Notes under the pieces: model-generated
Seen by the model: only the letters and a program-made list of their open reading frames with translations
Database searches by the model: none
What the model was told of the DNA's origin: nothing
Shown here: in pieces, positions 19,765 through 30,146 of the stretch
Layout: every line of letters starts with the position of its first letter
Numbering within the stretch: position 1 is the first letter of the stretch
Translations under genes and position numbers: made by a program
Assembly (NCBI RefSeq): GCF_014199935.1
Contig: NZ_JACHOP010000012.1
Location: 1-64,000, forward strand
Origin: Methylorubrum rhodinum
GTDB lineage: Bacteria > Pseudomonadota > Alphaproteobacteria > Rhizobiales > Beijerinckiaceae
Reading direction: 5' to 3'
Length of the DNA: 64,000 nt

Positions 19765-21066
19765 CTATTCGGCGGGGAGCGCGGCCGGGCGGCCCAGGGC
19801 GTCGCGGGCGTGGGCCAGGGCGAACCCGGCGATGCAGAGGTAGCACAGGGCGGGCAGCGCCAACGCCACGGCGAGGCCGAACCCGTCGGCCAGCGCACCT
19901 GTGGCGACTGGCACGATGGCGCCGCCGACGATCGCCACGCAGACGATGCCGGCCCCCTGCGCCGTGCGCTCGCCCAGGCCCTCGATCGCCAGCGCGAAGA
20001 TCGTCGGGAACTGGATCGCGTTGGCGAGCCCCACCGCGATCAGTGCCCAGCCCGCGAGCGTGCCGGTGCTGGAGGCCGCCAGCACCGCGAGCCCGGCCGC
20101 CACGAGCGCGACGGCGCAGAGCGCCGCCCCCGGCCGGACCACCCGCAGCACGAACGAGCCGACGATCCGCCCGGCCAGCGCTCCGCCCCAGTAGAAGCTC
20201 AGCAGGTGGCCCGCCTGCTCCGGGCTGGCGCCGAGCACCCGCGGCTGCTCCAGCCAGCTCACCATCAGCGTGCCGATGGCGACCTCGGCGCCGACATAGA
20301 GGAAGATCGCCGCCGCCCCCAGCGCGAGGCGCGGGACTTTCAGGAGATCGAGCCCGAGCCCGGCCGGGCCGGAATCGTGCGCCGCGCGCTCCTCCCGCAC
20401 CCGGCGGCGCAGGAACCAGAACAGGATCGCCAACGCGCCCAAGCCCGCGGCGATGACGAGGAAGGGCGTGCGCACCACGTCGGCCTCGGCCTGCCGGGCG
20501 ACGGCGAGCGCCGCCGGATCGGTGCCGGTCGGCGTGACGGTGTGGGCCAGGATCGTCCAGGCGCCGATCACCGGGCCGATTGTGGTGCCGAGCGCGTTGA
20601 AGGTCTGGGCCAGCGTCAGCCGGCTCGACGCCTGGGCGGGATCGCCGAGCCGCGCCACCAGGGGGTTGGCCGCGACCTGCAGCACGGCAATGCCCGACGC
20701 CATCACGAACAAGGCGAGCAGGAACATCGGAAAAAGCCCGCTCCGCGCGGCCGGCGCGAACAGCAGGCAGCCCGCGGCCATCACCACGAGGCCGACGACG
20801 AGGCCGCGCATGGCACCGATCCGCGTCACCATCGCGCCCGCCGGCAGCGAGATCAGGGCGTAGGCTGCGAAGAAACAGAACTGGGTGAGCGTCGCCTCGG
20901 TGTAGCTCAGGTCGAACAGGCTCTTGAGCTTCGGCGTGACGATGTCGACGAGGACGGTGGCGAGCCCCCAGGCGAAGAACAGGGCCAGCATGAACGGCAG
21001 GAGCCACGTGTTGCCGCCGCCCTCGCCGTCGGCGGACGCGCGCGGCCCTGGCATCATCGCGGCCAT
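19765..21066 (-). CDS. MFS sugar transporter, FucP/GluP-like
   Basis: An inner-membrane carrier of 433 residues with about 12 membrane helices. The N-terminal half shows FFAWGLATVLVDIVTPKLK and CFFAAYALISLPAGAMV, and later FVMASGIAVLQVAANPLV, wording typical of the fucose and glucose/galactose permease family, which uses proton symport. The substrate cannot be fixed from sequence. It interrupts the usual alphaproteobacterial order in which the DUF1467 gene is directly followed by proS, so it may be a later insertion; its base composition is like that of the neighbours. Confidence 0.85.
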   Translation of the reverse strand: MAAMMPGPRASADGEGGGNTWLLPFMLALFFAWGLATVLVDIVTPKLKSLFDLSYTEATLTQFCFFAAYALISLPAGAMVTRIGAMRGLVVGLVVMAAGCLLFAPAARSGLFPMFLLALFVMASGIAVLQVAANPLVARLGDPAQASSRLTLAQTFNALGTTIGPVIGAWTILAHTVTPTGTDPAALAVARQAEADVVRTPFLVIAAGLGALAILFWFLRRRVREERAAHDSGPAGLGLDLLKVPRLALGAAAIFLYVGAEVAIGTLMVSWLEQPRVLGASPEQAGHLLSFYWGGALAGRIVGSFVLRVVRPGAALCAVALVAAGLAVLAASSTGTLAGWALIAVGLANAIQFPTIFALAIEGLGERTAQGAGIVCVAIVGGAIVPVATGALADGFGLAVALALPALCYLCIAGFALAHARDALGRPAALPAE

Positions 21067-21186
21067 GGCGCCTCTCCCTGTCGGCTTCCGGTCTTCGCCG
21101 GCTGCGTCGGAACAGGGTGCGGGCGCGCTCCGGCGCCTGTCAACGCGGCGCGTGGACCGTCCCCGACACCGCGATGGGCGGTGCGT

Positions 21187-21519
21187 TCACAGCCTCGCGA
21201 GCGGGAAGACCAGGATCGCGGCCATGAAGGCGCCGCCGGCGAGCAGCGTCGTCAGCAGCGCCTTCTCGCGCAGGCGCGGCAGGGCGGGTGCGCCGGGGTC
21301 CTGCCCCGGCACCAGCCGCTGCGGATCGGCCTCCGCCGCGTTGCCGAGCGGCAGGATCGCGAACAGGAAGGTCCACCACAGGACGAAGTAGAGGGCGAGC
21401 GCGCCGAAGACCGTCAGCGCGAACCCCTTCACCGCCACCGCCACCAGCACGGCGACGAGCGCGGCCACCGTGAGGAGGGTCAGCGGCGTCGAGGCGGCGA
21501 TGGTGCGGAGGGGGGTCAT
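21187..21519 (-). CDS. DUF1467 family membrane protein
   Basis: A 110-residue protein with two or three membrane segments. The core ALYFVLWWTFLFAILPLGN followed by VPGQDPGAPALPRLREKALLTT is the DUF1467 signature. Its function is unknown. In alphaproteobacteria the gene regularly follows mce (methylmalonyl-CoA epimerase), as here, which suggests a conserved operon but does not prove a shared pathway. A family B repeat of 155 bases lies between the two genes. Confidence 0.8.
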   Translation of the reverse strand: MTPLRTIAASTPLTLLTVAALVAVLVAVAVKGFALTVFGALALYFVLWWTFLFAILPLGNAAEADPQRLVPGQDPGAPALPRLREKALLTTLLAGGAFMAAILVFPLARL

Positions 21520-21555
21520 GGCTTACCGTTTTTGCGGATCGCGCGCCGCGTATCT

Positions 21556-21710
21556 CCCTCCCCCCTCTGCGGGGGAGGGTGGCCCCCGAAGGGGGTCGGG
21601 AGAGGGGAGCGACGGTGCCGGAGATGACTGGTCGACGGCGGCCAAGCGGAGCCGTGGTTCCCCTCTCCCGCCCGCTCCGCGGGCACCCTCCCCCGCAGAG
21701 GGGGGAGGGT
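21556..21710. repeat. Family B palindromic repeat, copy 2
   Basis: Inverted ends CCCCTCTGCGGGGGAGGGT and CACCCTCCCCCGCAGAGGGG, with inner GGGAGAGGGGAGCGACGG. It is very close to the copy at 8441-8600. It lies between mce and the DUF1467 gene and may lower transcription of the latter. Confidence 0.8.
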
Positions 21711-21724
21711 TTCGGAGTGAGCTC

Positions 21725-22129
21725 TTAGACTTGCTCCAGTTCGACCAGCGTCCCGAGAAAATCCTTGGGATGCAGAAAGATCACCGGCTTCCCATGCGCG
21801 CCGATCTTCGGCTCGCCCGTGCCCAGCACACGCGCGCCGGCCGCCTTCATCTGGTCGCGGGCGGCGAGGATGTCGTCCACCTCGTAGCAGACGTGATGGA
21901 TGCCGCCGGCCGGGTTCTTGTCGACGAAGCCCTGGATGGTCGAGTTCTCGCCGAGCGGCGACATCAGTTCGACCTTGCTGTTGGGCAGTTCCACGAAGAC
22001 GACGGTGACGCCGTGCTCCGGCTGCGGCAGCGGCTCCGTCACCTTGGCGCCGAGCGTGTCGCGGTAGACCGCGGTCGCCGCGTCGAGGTCCTTCACCGCG
22101 ATGGCGACGTGATTGAGCCGTCCGATCAT
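21725..22129 (-). CDS. mce: Methylmalonyl-CoA epimerase
   Basis: Interconverts the S and R forms of methylmalonyl-CoA, linking propionyl-CoA carboxylase to the B12-dependent mutase. In methylotrophs it is also part of the ethylmalonyl-CoA pathway. The protein has 134 residues in the glyoxalase fold. MIGRLNHVAIAVKDLDAA carries the first metal histidine, GGIHHVCYEVDD the second, and the C-terminal LVELEQV the glutamate ligand. The start is the ATG at 22127-22129; an earlier frame start lies inside the upstream repeat. rnj lies upstream on the same strand. Confidence 0.9.
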   Translation of the reverse strand: MIGRLNHVAIAVKDLDAATAVYRDTLGAKVTEPLPQPEHGVTVVFVELPNSKVELMSPLGENSTIQGFVDKNPAGGIHHVCYEVDDILAARDQMKAAGARVLGTGEPKIGAHGKPVIFLHPKDFLGTLVELEQV

Positions 22130-22159
22130 TTTTTCGAATCCTCCCTGCCATTGGCGTTC

Positions 22160-22270
22160 CCCTCCCCCTTGCGGGGAGGGGTGAGGGGTGGGGGTGGTGC
22201 AGGAGGCACCGCTTCGCCCCATTCTGCACTACCCCCACCTCCGGCTCCTCCCCGCAAGGGGGAGGAGGGA
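22160..22270. repeat. Family B palindromic repeat, short form, copy 3
   Basis: Ends CCTCCCCCTTGCGGGGAGGG and CTCCCCGCAAGGGGGAGGAG are inverted copies, with GTGGGGGTGGTGCAG inside facing CTGCACTACCCCCAC. The same short form occurs inside the TetR gene at 57470-57580. Here it fills the space between rnj and mce. Confidence 0.8.
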
Positions 22271-22274
22271 ATGC

Positions 22275-23948
22275 TCACACCTCGACCACCTGCACGTGGC
22301 AGGCGGGCTTCTTGCCCCAGGCCTCGTTGACGGCGGAACGGATGGCGCGGTCGACGGCGTTCTCGACGGCTTCCGAATCCTTCATCTTGCCGCGCGGCAA
22401 ATTGCCGAGCGTGCGGTTCACCGTGTCCACCACGGTGTCGAGCAGGGGCTCGCCGCTGCGCCCGCGGTTGGGCAGGCCCATGATGTCCACCGCCGGCTCG
22501 CCGACCACCATGCCACGGTCGTCGATGGCCAGCGCCACCGAGACGATGCCGGTCTGAGACAGCTTGCGCCGCTCGGGGATCGCCCGGTCCTTGTGGTCGA
22601 TCAGGACGTTGCCGTCCTTGTAGAGCCGCCCGGCGCGGACGTGCTCGATCACCTCGGGCTTGCCCGGAGCGAGGCGTACGACGGCGCCGTTGCGGGCCTT
22701 CACCACCGTCTCGACGCCCTGGCCGCGGGCGAAGCGGGCATGCTCGTCGAGATGCAGCGCCTCGCCGTGGACCGGGATCACGGCCTTGGGCCGGGTCCAG
22801 CCGTACATCGCCACCATCTCCTCGCGCCGGGGATGGCCGGAAACGTGGACGAGTTCGGTGCGGTCGGTGATGACCTCGACGCCGGACTCGATCAGGTCGT
22901 TGATGATGGCGCCGACATCGCGCTCGTTGCCCGGAATCGCGCGCGACGAGAAGATGACGCGGTCCCCCGCGGTCAGCGAGATCGCCGGATGGTCGTCGCG
23001 GGAGACCCGCGACATCGCCGCCCGCGGCTCGCCCTGCGAGCCGGTGAGCAGGCAGACCAGCTTGTCGCGCGGGATGTGGCCGTAGGATTCGGCGCCGCGG
23101 AACTCCGGCAGGCCGTCAAGGTAGCCGCATTCGCGGGCGACGTCGATGACCCGGTCCATGGCGCGCCCGACCGCGATCACCTCGCGGCCGCAGGCCTGCG
23201 CGGCTTCCGCCACCGCGCGGATGCGGGCGACGTTCGAGGCGAAGGTCGTCACCGCGACGCGGTGGGGCGATTCCTGGATGATGCGCCGGAGCGTGGCCGA
23301 GACCTCGGACTCGCTCGGGGAGCGGCCCTCGCGCAGCACGTTGGTCGAATCGCAGACCAGCGCCAGGATGCCCTCGTCGCCGAGCGCCTTGAAGGCCTCC
23401 GGCGAGGTGGTGTCGCCGGCCACCGGCGTGTCGTCGAGCTTCCAGTCGCCGGTGTGGACGACGAGGCCGAACTCGGTGCGGATCGCCACCGCGTTCGATT
23501 CCGGGATCGAGTGGGCGACCGGCACGAACTCAATGTCGAACGGGCCGACGACGACGCGCTTGCCCGGCTTGATCTCGCGCAGGTCCACCTTGGGCGCGCC
23601 GGGCTCCGAGAGGCGGCGGGTTTCCAAGAGCTGCTTGGCGAAGCGCGTGGCGTAGACCGGCACCTTCAGGCGCGGCCACAGCTCGGAGATCGCGCCGATA
23701 TGGTCCTCGTGCGCGTGGGTGATGAAGATGCCCAGAAGGTCTTTCTTGCGCTCCTCGATGAAGGTGAGGTCGGGGAACATCAGGTCGACGCCCGGCAGTC
23801 CCTCCTCACCGGCGAAACCCATCCCGCAATCGACCATGATCCATTTGCGTTGCCGCTCGGGACCGATCCCGTAGAGGCCCGCGTTCATGCCGATCTCGCC
23901 CACGCCGCCGAGCGGCACGAAGACGAGCTCGTCCTGCCGTGTCGTCAT
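22275..23948 (-). CDS. rnj: Ribonuclease J
   Basis: A metallo-beta-lactamase/beta-CASP ribonuclease that degrades and matures RNA, with 5'-3' exonuclease and endonuclease activity in characterised relatives. The 557-residue protein has the N-terminal ELVFVPLGGVGEIGMN, the zinc motif THAHEDHIG, and SIPESNAVAIRTEFGLVVHTGDWK in the catalytic domain. The beta-CASP region has SGHPRREEMVAMYGWTRPK. In Rhizobiales RNase J is needed for ribosomal RNA maturation. It follows birA by 18 bases, continuing the long nuo transcript unit. Confidence 0.93.
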   Translation of the reverse strand: MTTRQDELVFVPLGGVGEIGMNAGLYGIGPERQRKWIMVDCGMGFAGEEGLPGVDLMFPDLTFIEERKKDLLGIFITHAHEDHIGAISELWPRLKVPVYATRFAKQLLETRRLSEPGAPKVDLREIKPGKRVVVGPFDIEFVPVAHSIPESNAVAIRTEFGLVVHTGDWKLDDTPVAGDTTSPEAFKALGDEGILALVCDSTNVLREGRSPSESEVSATLRRIIQESPHRVAVTTFASNVARIRAVAEAAQACGREVIAVGRAMDRVIDVARECGYLDGLPEFRGAESYGHIPRDKLVCLLTGSQGEPRAAMSRVSRDDHPAISLTAGDRVIFSSRAIPGNERDVGAIINDLIESGVEVITDRTELVHVSGHPRREEMVAMYGWTRPKAVIPVHGEALHLDEHARFARGQGVETVVKARNGAVVRLAPGKPEVIEHVRAGRLYKDGNVLIDHKDRAIPERRKLSQTGIVSVALAIDDRGMVVGEPAVDIMGLPNRGRSGEPLLDTVVDTVNRTLGNLPRGKMKDSEAVENAVDRAIRSAVNEAWGKKPACHVQVVEV

Positions 23949-23966
23949 CTTGTCGTCTATCCAGTC

Positions 23967-24941
23967 TCAGGCCGCCGTCGCGGCTCTTCCGAAATGCACC
24001 TCGCCCGCCGTCACGGTTCGTCGTGTTCCGTCCGGGGCGAGGATCACGAGCCGCCCCCCCTCGTCGATCGTGTCAAACGTGCCCGACAGTACCGTCTCCG
24101 CGGTTCGCACCGACACGGGAGCACCCACCCCCGCCGCGCGCTCCAGCCAGAGCTGCCGGATGTCTTGGAATCCGCGCCCCTTGTTCCAGATCCGGGCCGC
24201 TTCGACAAATCGTTCCGTCAAGGATTCGAGCAGAATGGGCGCATCGACCGCATGCGCGGGGCGAAGGGCCGCGGCCGGATAGGGCAAATCTTCGGGAGCC
24301 GCGGCGACGTTGACGCCGAAGCCGATGACGACCGCGCGGCGCCCGCCGGGGAGCTGCTCGGCTTCCAGGAGGATGCCGGCGAGTTTTGCGCCGTCCATGA
24401 GGACGTCATTGGGCCATTTCAGGCGGAAATCCGCAGCAGCATCCCCTCTCCCCGCGCGCGGGGAGAGGGCTTCGGCGACCTCGTCGTCGCCGAAGCAAGG
24501 CGGCAGCCGGGGGTGAGGGGGCGCATCAGGAAGAGGCTCACCCCGAAAGGCCCCCTCACCTTCGCTACCGCTCGCCGCGACGACGACAGGGTCGTCGCGG
24601 CCCTCTCCCCGCGTGCGGGGAGAGGGGGCTTGTAATCGGCACACATCCCGGATGGCATCGACCAGCGCCACGCCGGCCACGAACCCCAAGGTCGCGACCA
24701 TTTCCGGCGCCACGCCCTGAACCGGCCAGAGCAACGTCGCGAAAAGATTGCCCTCGGGCGATTCCCAGACATTGCCGCGCCGGCCCCGGCCCGCCTCCTG
24801 AAGCTGCGTCGCGACCCAGAGCGGGCCGGTCTCGCCGTCGCGGGCGCGGGCGAGCGCCTCGGTGTTGGTCGAGCCGAGGCGGTCGTAGCTGTGCAGGCGG
24901 TGGCCCTCCGCGCGGGCCGCCGGGCTGAGCCGGAAGCTCAT
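23967..24941 (-). CDS. birA: Biotin-protein ligase with an in-frame repeat insertion
   Basis: Attaches biotin to AccB and other carboxylases. Known motifs: YDRLGSTNTEAL (residues 19-30), the biotin loop GRGRRGNVW (51-59), and FRLKWPNDVLMDGAKLAGILLE (from 172). There is no N-terminal DNA-binding domain, so it is an enzyme only. Residues about 105-169 are not part of the family; they are the translation of a family B repeat (24442-24628) that kept the frame. The insert falls in a surface stretch before the catalytic KWPNDV motif, so activity may be retained. The gene lies four bases after the nuoN stop. Confidence 0.88.
   Translation of the reverse strand: MSFRLSPAARAEGHRLHSYDRLGSTNTEALARARDGETGPLWVATQLQEAGRGRRGNVWESPEGNLFATLLWPVQGVAPEMVATLGFVAGVALVDAIRDVCRLQAPSPRTRGEGRDDPVVVAASGSEGEGAFRGEPLPDAPPHPRLPPCFGDDEVAEALSPRAGRGDAAADFRLKWPNDVLMDGAKLAGILLEAEQLPGGRRAVVIGFGVNVAAAPEDLPYPAAALRPAHAVDAPILLESLTERFVEAARIWNKGRGFQDIRQLWLERAAGVGAPVSVRTAETVLSGTFDTIDEGGRLVILAPDGTRRTVTAGEVHFGRAATAA
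24442..24628. repeat. Family B palindromic repeat inside birA
   Basis: Inverted ends CCCCTCTCCCCGCGCGCGGG and CCCGCGTGCGGGGAGAGGGG surround two inner arms, GGCTTCGGCGACCTCGTCGT and GCGACGACGACAGGGTCGTC. The element lies wholly within the birA coding frame without causing a stop. It adds about 65 residues to the protein. Confidence 0.8.
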
Positions 24942-24945
24942 GCCC

Positions 24946-26388
24946 TCAGAACAGGGACTTCGCGGCGCTGCCCGCCGCCGCCACCAGCGGTGCCGGGATC
25001 AGGAAGAACAGCACCACGACGACGCTGGAGGCCGCCAGCACGATGGCCGAGCCCGGCGGGATGCGCTCATAGGCAGCTTGAGGCTCGTCGAAATACATCA
25101 CCTTGACGAGGCGCAGGTAGTAGAACGCGCCGACCACCGAGGTCACCACGCCGATCACCGCCAGCGCCACGAGGTCCGCCTTGATGGCGGCGGCGAAGAC
25201 GTAGAACTTGGCGAAGAACCCGGCGAGCGGCGGGATGCCGGCCAACGAGAACATCATCGCGGCGAGGCTGAAGGCCAGCCACGGATGGGTGCGCGAGAGC
25301 CCCGAAAGGTCGTCGATGGTCTCGAACATCTTGTCCTTGCGCCGCAGGCTGAGCAGCACCGCGAAGGCCCCGAGCGTCATCGCAAGATAGACGATCATAT
25401 AGATGACGACGCCGCGGATGCCCTCCTCGGAGCCGGCGGCCAGCCCGATCAGGGCGTAGCCGACATTGCCGATGGAGGAATAGGCCATTAGGCGCTTGAG
25501 GTTGCGCTGGCCGATCGCCGCGAAGGAGCCGAGCGCCATCGAGGCGATCGAGACGAAGACGATGATCTGCTGCCAGACCGCGGTCACGTCCGGGAAGGCG
25601 CCGATGAACACGCGGACCGTCATCGCCATGGCGGCCATCTTCGGCGCGGAGGCGAAGAAGGCGGTGACCGGCGTCGGCGAGCCCTCGTAGACGTCGGGCG
25701 TCCACATGTGGAACGGCACCGCCGCGAGCTTGAAGGCGACGCCGGCCGCCACGAACACGATGCCGAGCACGAGGCCGAAGCTAGCCGGGCCATCGTCGAG
25801 CGCCGTGACGATACCGGGGAACGAGACCGTGCCGGTGAAGCCGTAGACCAGCGAGGCGCCGTAGAGCAGCATGCCGGACGAAAGCGCGCCGAGCACGAAG
25901 TACTTGAGGCCGGCTTCCGTCGACTTCACGTCGTCGCGGTGGAAGGCGGCGATGACGTAGGCTGCGAGCGATTGCAGCTCCAGGCCGAGATAGAGCGAGA
26001 TCAGGTCGTTGGCGGACGCCATCACCATCATGCCGATGGTGCAGAGCACGATCAGGATCGGGTACTCGAACCGGTCGATGCGCTCGCGCTGGAAGTAGTC
26101 GCGCGACAGAAGGATCGTGGCGGCCGAGCCGATCAGGATCAGGGCCTTCATCACCCGGGCGAACGGGTCGGCGATGAAGGCGCCGTTAAGCGTCGTCACC
26201 GAGCCGGTCTGCGACATCACGAGGAAGAAGGTGAAGATCAGGAGCCCCAGCGCCCCGAGATTGGTGCTCTCGGCCGAGCGCTCGCCGCGCCACGCGCCCC
26301 AGAGCACCAGCAGCAGCGCGCCGACGCTCAGGACGATCTCCGGCAGGACCGGCGTGATCGACGGCAGGACGGACTGGATCGGGGTCAT
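24946..26388 (-). CDS. nuoN: NADH-quinone oxidoreductase subunit N
   Basis: One of the three antiporter-like subunits of complex I, in the inner membrane. It has 480 residues and about 14 membrane helices. [16 protein letters not shown] and [27 protein letters not shown] hold the conserved lysines of the proton path. [22 protein letters not shown] is the usual discontinuous-helix region. Its start overlaps the nuoM stop by four bases. Confidence 0.97.
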   Translation of the reverse strand: MTPIQSVLPSITPVLPEIVLSVGALLLVLWGAWRGERSAESTNLGALGLLIFTFFLVMSQTGSVTTLNGAFIADPFARVMKALILIGSAATILLSRDYFQRERIDRFEYPILIVLCTIGMMVMASANDLISLYLGLELQSLAAYVIAAFHRDDVKSTEAGLKYFVLGALSSGMLLYGASLVYGFTGTVSFPGIVTALDDGPASFGLVLGIVFVAAGVAFKLAAVPFHMWTPDVYEGSPTPVTAFFASAPKMAAMAMTVRVFIGAFPDVTAVWQQIIVFVSIASMALGSFAAIGQRNLKRLMAYSSIGNVGYALIGLAAGSEEGIRGVVIYMIVYLAMTLGAFAVLLSLRRKDKMFETIDDLSGLSRTHPWLAFSLAAMMFSLAGIPPLAGFFAKFYVFAAAIKADLVALAVIGVVTSVVGAFYYLRLVKVMYFDEPQAAYERIPPGSAIVLAASSVVVVLFFLIPAPLVAAAGSAAKSLF

Positions 26389-27965
26389 CGCGCGGCGGCC
26401 TCGATTTTCTGGGAGGTCTCGGGGGCGGTCTTCTCCGCCGCCGCGAGCTTGGCAGCCTTGGCGGCGGCCTCCGCATTCTGCGTGTTGGCGAGCGCCGTGC
26501 GCATGTTCTGCATCAGCGCCTCGGTCGAGGGCGCGAAGGTGTCGAGCACGGGGGCAGGGTGGACGCCGTACCAGATCGTCAGCGCGACGAGCGGCGCGAT
26601 GATGATCTTTTCCCGCAGGTCGAGATCGAGGATGCCCTGGAGGTTGGGCTTCTCCAGCTTCCCGTAGATCACCCGCGCGTAGAGCCAGAGCGCGTAGCCC
26701 GCCGAGAGGATGATGCCGAAGACCGAGAAGAACGCGACCGTGGGGTTGGCCTTGAAGGCGCCCATCATCGCCAGGAACTCGCCCACGAACCCAGACGTGC
26801 CGGGCAGGCCGACATTGGCCATGGTGAACACCATCATCGCGGCGGCGTAGAGCGGCATCCGCTTCACGAGGCCGCCATAGGCGGCGATCTCGCGGGTGTG
26901 CATCCGGTCGTAGACGACGCCGACGCAGAGGAAGAGCGCGCCCGAGACGATGCCGTGCGAGATCATCAGGAACAGCGCGCCCTGGATGCCCTGCTCGTTC
27001 AGCGTGAACAGGCCCAGCGTCACGAAGCCCATATGGGCGACCGAGGAATAGGCGATCAGTTTCTTGATGTCGGTCTGCATCATCGCGGTGAGCGAGGTGA
27101 AGATGATCGCGATCACCGACAAGGCGAAAACCAGGGGCGCGAACTCGGCCGAGGCGTCCGGCAGCATCGGCAGCGAGATGCGGATGAAGCCGTAGCCGCC
27201 CATCTTCAGAAGGATGCCGGCCAGGATCACCGAGCCCGCGGTCGGCGCCTCGACGTGGGCGTCAGGGAGCCAGGTGTGGACCGGCCACATCGGCATCTTC
27301 ACCGCGAAGGAGGCGAAGAAGGCGAGCCACAGCCACCACTGCATGCCCACGGGGAAGCGATGCGCCAGCAACGTCGGGATGTCGGTGGTGCCGGCCTCCC
27401 AGTACATCGCCATGATGGCGAGCAGCATCAGCACCGAGCCGAGCAGGGTGTAGAGGAAGAACTTGAAGCTCGCGTAGATGCGCCGCTTGCCGCCCCAGAT
27501 GCCGATGATGAGGAACATCGGGATCAGGCCGGCCTCGAAGAACAGGTAGAACAGCACGAGATCGAGCGCGCAGAACACGCCGATCATCGTCGTCTCGAGC
27601 ACGAGGAAGGCGACGAAGTACTCCTTCACGCGATTCTCGACCGAGAGCCACGAGGCGCCGATGCAGAACGGCATCAGGAACGTGGTCAGCAGGATCAGCG
27701 GCATCGAGAAGCCGTCGACGCCGAGCTTGAACCGGATGTTCTCGGCGAGCCACGCGTGGCTCTCCACGAGTTGGAAGCTGGGGCTCGCGATGTCGTAGCG
27801 GGCCCAGGCGGCGAGCGAGAGCAGGAAGGTGACGATGGTGGTGATCAGCGCGGCCCAGCGGGCGTTGCGCTTCACGGCTTCCGTCTCCTCCCCCAGCGTC
27901 AGGATGAAGGCGGCGCCCGCGAGCGGGACGATCAGGAGCCCGGAGAGAATGCCGAGGCCGAACAT
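26385..27965 (-). CDS. nuoM: NADH-quinone oxidoreductase subunit M
   Basis: An antiporter-like proton-pumping subunit of complex I. It has 526 residues and about 14 helices. Key motifs are [21 protein letters not shown] with the conserved glutamate, [20 protein letters not shown] and [20 protein letters not shown]. The C-terminus ends in an alanine- and lysine-rich tail of about 45 residues, slightly longer than usual. I start at the ATG at 27963-27965, which overlaps the nuoL stop by one base. Confidence 0.97.
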   Translation of the reverse strand: MFGLGILSGLLIVPLAGAAFILTLGEETEAVKRNARWAALITTIVTFLLSLAAWARYDIASPSFQLVESHAWLAENIRFKLGVDGFSMPLILLTTFLMPFCIGASWLSVENRVKEYFVAFLVLETTMIGVFCALDLVLFYLFFEAGLIPMFLIIGIWGGKRRIYASFKFFLYTLLGSVLMLLAIMAMYWEAGTTDIPTLLAHRFPVGMQWWLWLAFFASFAVKMPMWPVHTWLPDAHVEAPTAGSVILAGILLKMGGYGFIRISLPMLPDASAEFAPLVFALSVIAIIFTSLTAMMQTDIKKLIAYSSVAHMGFVTLGLFTLNEQGIQGALFLMISHGIVSGALFLCVGVVYDRMHTREIAAYGGLVKRMPLYAAAMMVFTMANVGLPGTSGFVGEFLAMMGAFKANPTVAFFSVFGIILSAGYALWLYARVIYGKLEKPNLQGILDLDLREKIIIAPLVALTIWYGVHPAPVLDTFAPSTEALMQNMRTALANTQNAEAAAKAAKLAAAEKTAPETSQKIEAAAR

Positions 27966-30091
27966 CAATGCGCTCCTCCGACCGCCGGCACGCCGGAGAC
28001 GAGGTACCACGTGATCAGGCCGGCGACCCCGACGAGCATCACGAAGGCGTAGTGGTAGACGTAGCCGGTCTGGAGGCGGACCACGCCGCGGGTCACGTCG
28101 ACCACGCGGGCCGAGATGCCGTCGGGGCCGAAGCCGTCGATGACGCGCCCGTCGCCCTCCTTCCACAGGAACAGGCCGAAGTTCTTGGCCGGGCGGACGA
28201 ATAGCCGGTCGTAGATCTCGTCCATGTACCACTTGTTGAGCAGGAAGCGGTACAGGATCGGCTGCGAGGTCGCGAGGCGGTTCGGCAGATCAGGCCGGCG
28301 CAGATACATCCAGAACGCCAGGACGAAGCCGAGCACCAGCATCACGAACGGCGAGGCGGCGACCCAGCCCGGCGCATCGTGGATCTTGTGCATGATGTCG
28401 TTGCCGGAGTGGTGCGGCAGCGCCGAGCCCCAGAACTTGTCCATGTCGTGCCCGATGAACCGCTCCTTAAAGATCAGGCCGGCGAACAGGGCGCCGAAGG
28501 CCAGCACCGCCAGCGGGATCGTCATCACGAGCGGGCTCTCGTGTGGCTTGTGGGCGCCGTGATCGTCGTGGTGCTCGATCGCGCTGTGCGAGGCGGGCTC
28601 GACATCGTGGCCCTTGTCATCGTGGGCGACGCCCTCGTGATGGCCGGGCTTGCCGTCGGCGTCATGAGCATGGGTGACTTGGGCGTGCGCCGCATGGGCG
28701 TCGGCATGGGCATGGTCGTCGTGACCGTGCGCCCCGTGGGCGACCCAGCGCTGCGGGCCCTCGAAGGTGAGGAAGAACAGGCGCCAGGAATAGAACGAGG
28801 TCATCAGCGCAGCGATCACGGTGGCGAGGAACGCCAGCACGTGGCCGGGGCGGTCGGACATGTAGGCCGCCTCGATGATCGCGTCCTTGGAGTAGTAGCC
28901 GGCGGTGAAGGGGAAGCCGATCAGCGCGAGGGTGCCGATCGTCATCATCGCGGTCGTGAAGGGGATGTATTGGCGCAGGCCCCCCATGTTCCGCATGTCC
29001 TGCTCGTGGTGCATCGCGTGGATGACCGAGCCGGCGCCGAGGAACAGCAGCGCCTTGAAGAAGGCGTGGGTGAACAAGTGGAACACGCCCGTGGCGTAGG
29101 CGCCCACACCCAGGCCGACGAACATGTAGCCGAGCTGCGAGCAGGTCGAGTAGGCGATGACCCGCTTGATGTCGTTCTGCACGAGCCCGACGGTCGCGGC
29201 GAAGAAGGCGGTGATGCCGCCCATGACGGTGACGACGGTGAGCGCGGTCGGCGCCAGCTCGAACAGCGGCGACAGGCGGGCGACCATGAACACGCCGGCG
29301 GTCACCATGGTGGCGGCGTGGATGAGGGCCGAGACCGGGGTCGGGCCCTCCATCGCGTCCGGCAGCCACGTGTGCAGCAGGAACTGCGCCGACTTGCCCA
29401 TGGCGCCCATGAACAGCAGCAGGCAGGCGAGCGTCAGGGCGTGCCAGTCATGGCCGAGGAAGTGGAAGGTCGCGTCCTTCAGCTCCGGGGCCTTGGCGAA
29501 GATCGCATCGAACCCGACCGAGCCGGTCAGCACGAACACGAGGAAGATGCCGAGGGAGAAACCGAAATCGCCGACGCGGTTGACGATGAAGGCCTTCATC
29601 GCCGCGGCGTTGGCGGACGGCTTCTCGTACCAGAAGCCGATCAGCAGGTAGCTCGCGAGGCCGACGCCTTCCCAGCCGAAGAACATCTGCACGAGGTTGT
29701 CGGCCGTCACCAGCATCAGCATGGCGAAGGTGAACAGCGACAGGTAGGCGAAGAAGCGCGGCCGGTGCGGGTCCTCGTGCATGTAGCCGATGGAGTAGAC
29801 GTGCACGAGGGTCGAGACCGAGGTCACGACCACGAGCATGACCGCGGTCAGCGTGTCGGCCTTGAAGGCCCAGTCGACGGTGAGGTCGCCCGCGGTGAAC
29901 CACTGGGCGACGTGCACCGTCTCGGCCCGGCCGTCGCCGGTGACGAGGAAGAAGGCGCCCCAGGCGAGCAGGCAGGCGAAGGCGAGGCAGCCCGTGGTGA
30001 CGAGCTCGCTCATCCGCGCGCCGATGGTGCGCCCGAACAGGCCGGCGATCAGCGCGCCGATCAGCGGGAAGAAGACGATGGCGTGATACAT
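27965..30091 (-). CDS. nuoL: NADH-quinone oxidoreductase subunit L
   Basis: The largest antiporter-like subunit of complex I, with the long lateral helix. It has 708 residues. [20 protein letters not shown] and [25 protein letters not shown] are classical. Between membrane helices, at about residues 452-519, is a soluble segment with 19 histidines in 68 residues and many acidic residues; most NuoL proteins have a shorter loop here. It could bind metal ions or simply be a low-complexity expansion. Confidence 0.97.
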   Translation of the reverse strand: MYHAIVFFPLIGALIAGLFGRTIGARMSELVTTGCLAFACLLAWGAFFLVTGDGRAETVHVAQWFTAGDLTVDWAFKADTLTAVMLVVVTSVSTLVHVYSIGYMHEDPHRPRFFAYLSLFTFAMLMLVTADNLVQMFFGWEGVGLASYLLIGFWYEKPSANAAAMKAFIVNRVGDFGFSLGIFLVFVLTGSVGFDAIFAKAPELKDATFHFLGHDWHALTLACLLLFMGAMGKSAQFLLHTWLPDAMEGPTPVSALIHAATMVTAGVFMVARLSPLFELAPTALTVVTVMGGITAFFAATVGLVQNDIKRVIAYSTCSQLGYMFVGLGVGAYATGVFHLFTHAFFKALLFLGAGSVIHAMHHEQDMRNMGGLRQYIPFTTAMMTIGTLALIGFPFTAGYYSKDAIIEAAYMSDRPGHVLAFLATVIAALMTSFYSWRLFFLTFEGPQRWVAHGAHGHDDHAHADAHAAHAQVTHAHDADGKPGHHEGVAHDDKGHDVEPASHSAIEHHDDHGAHKPHESPLVMTIPLAVLAFGALFAGLIFKERFIGHDMDKFWGSALPHHSGNDIMHKIHDAPGWVAASPFVMLVLGFVLAFWMYLRRPDLPNRLATSQPILYRFLLNKWYMDEIYDRLFVRPAKNFGLFLWKEGDGRVIDGFGPDGISARVVDVTRGVVRLQTGYVYHYAFVMLVGVAGLITWYLVSGVPAVGGAH

Positions 30092-30146
30092 GGGAGATCG
30101 TGCCTCGCAGCAGGCGGGACGAAGGGGCGGCGCCGGTTGCGAGCCG

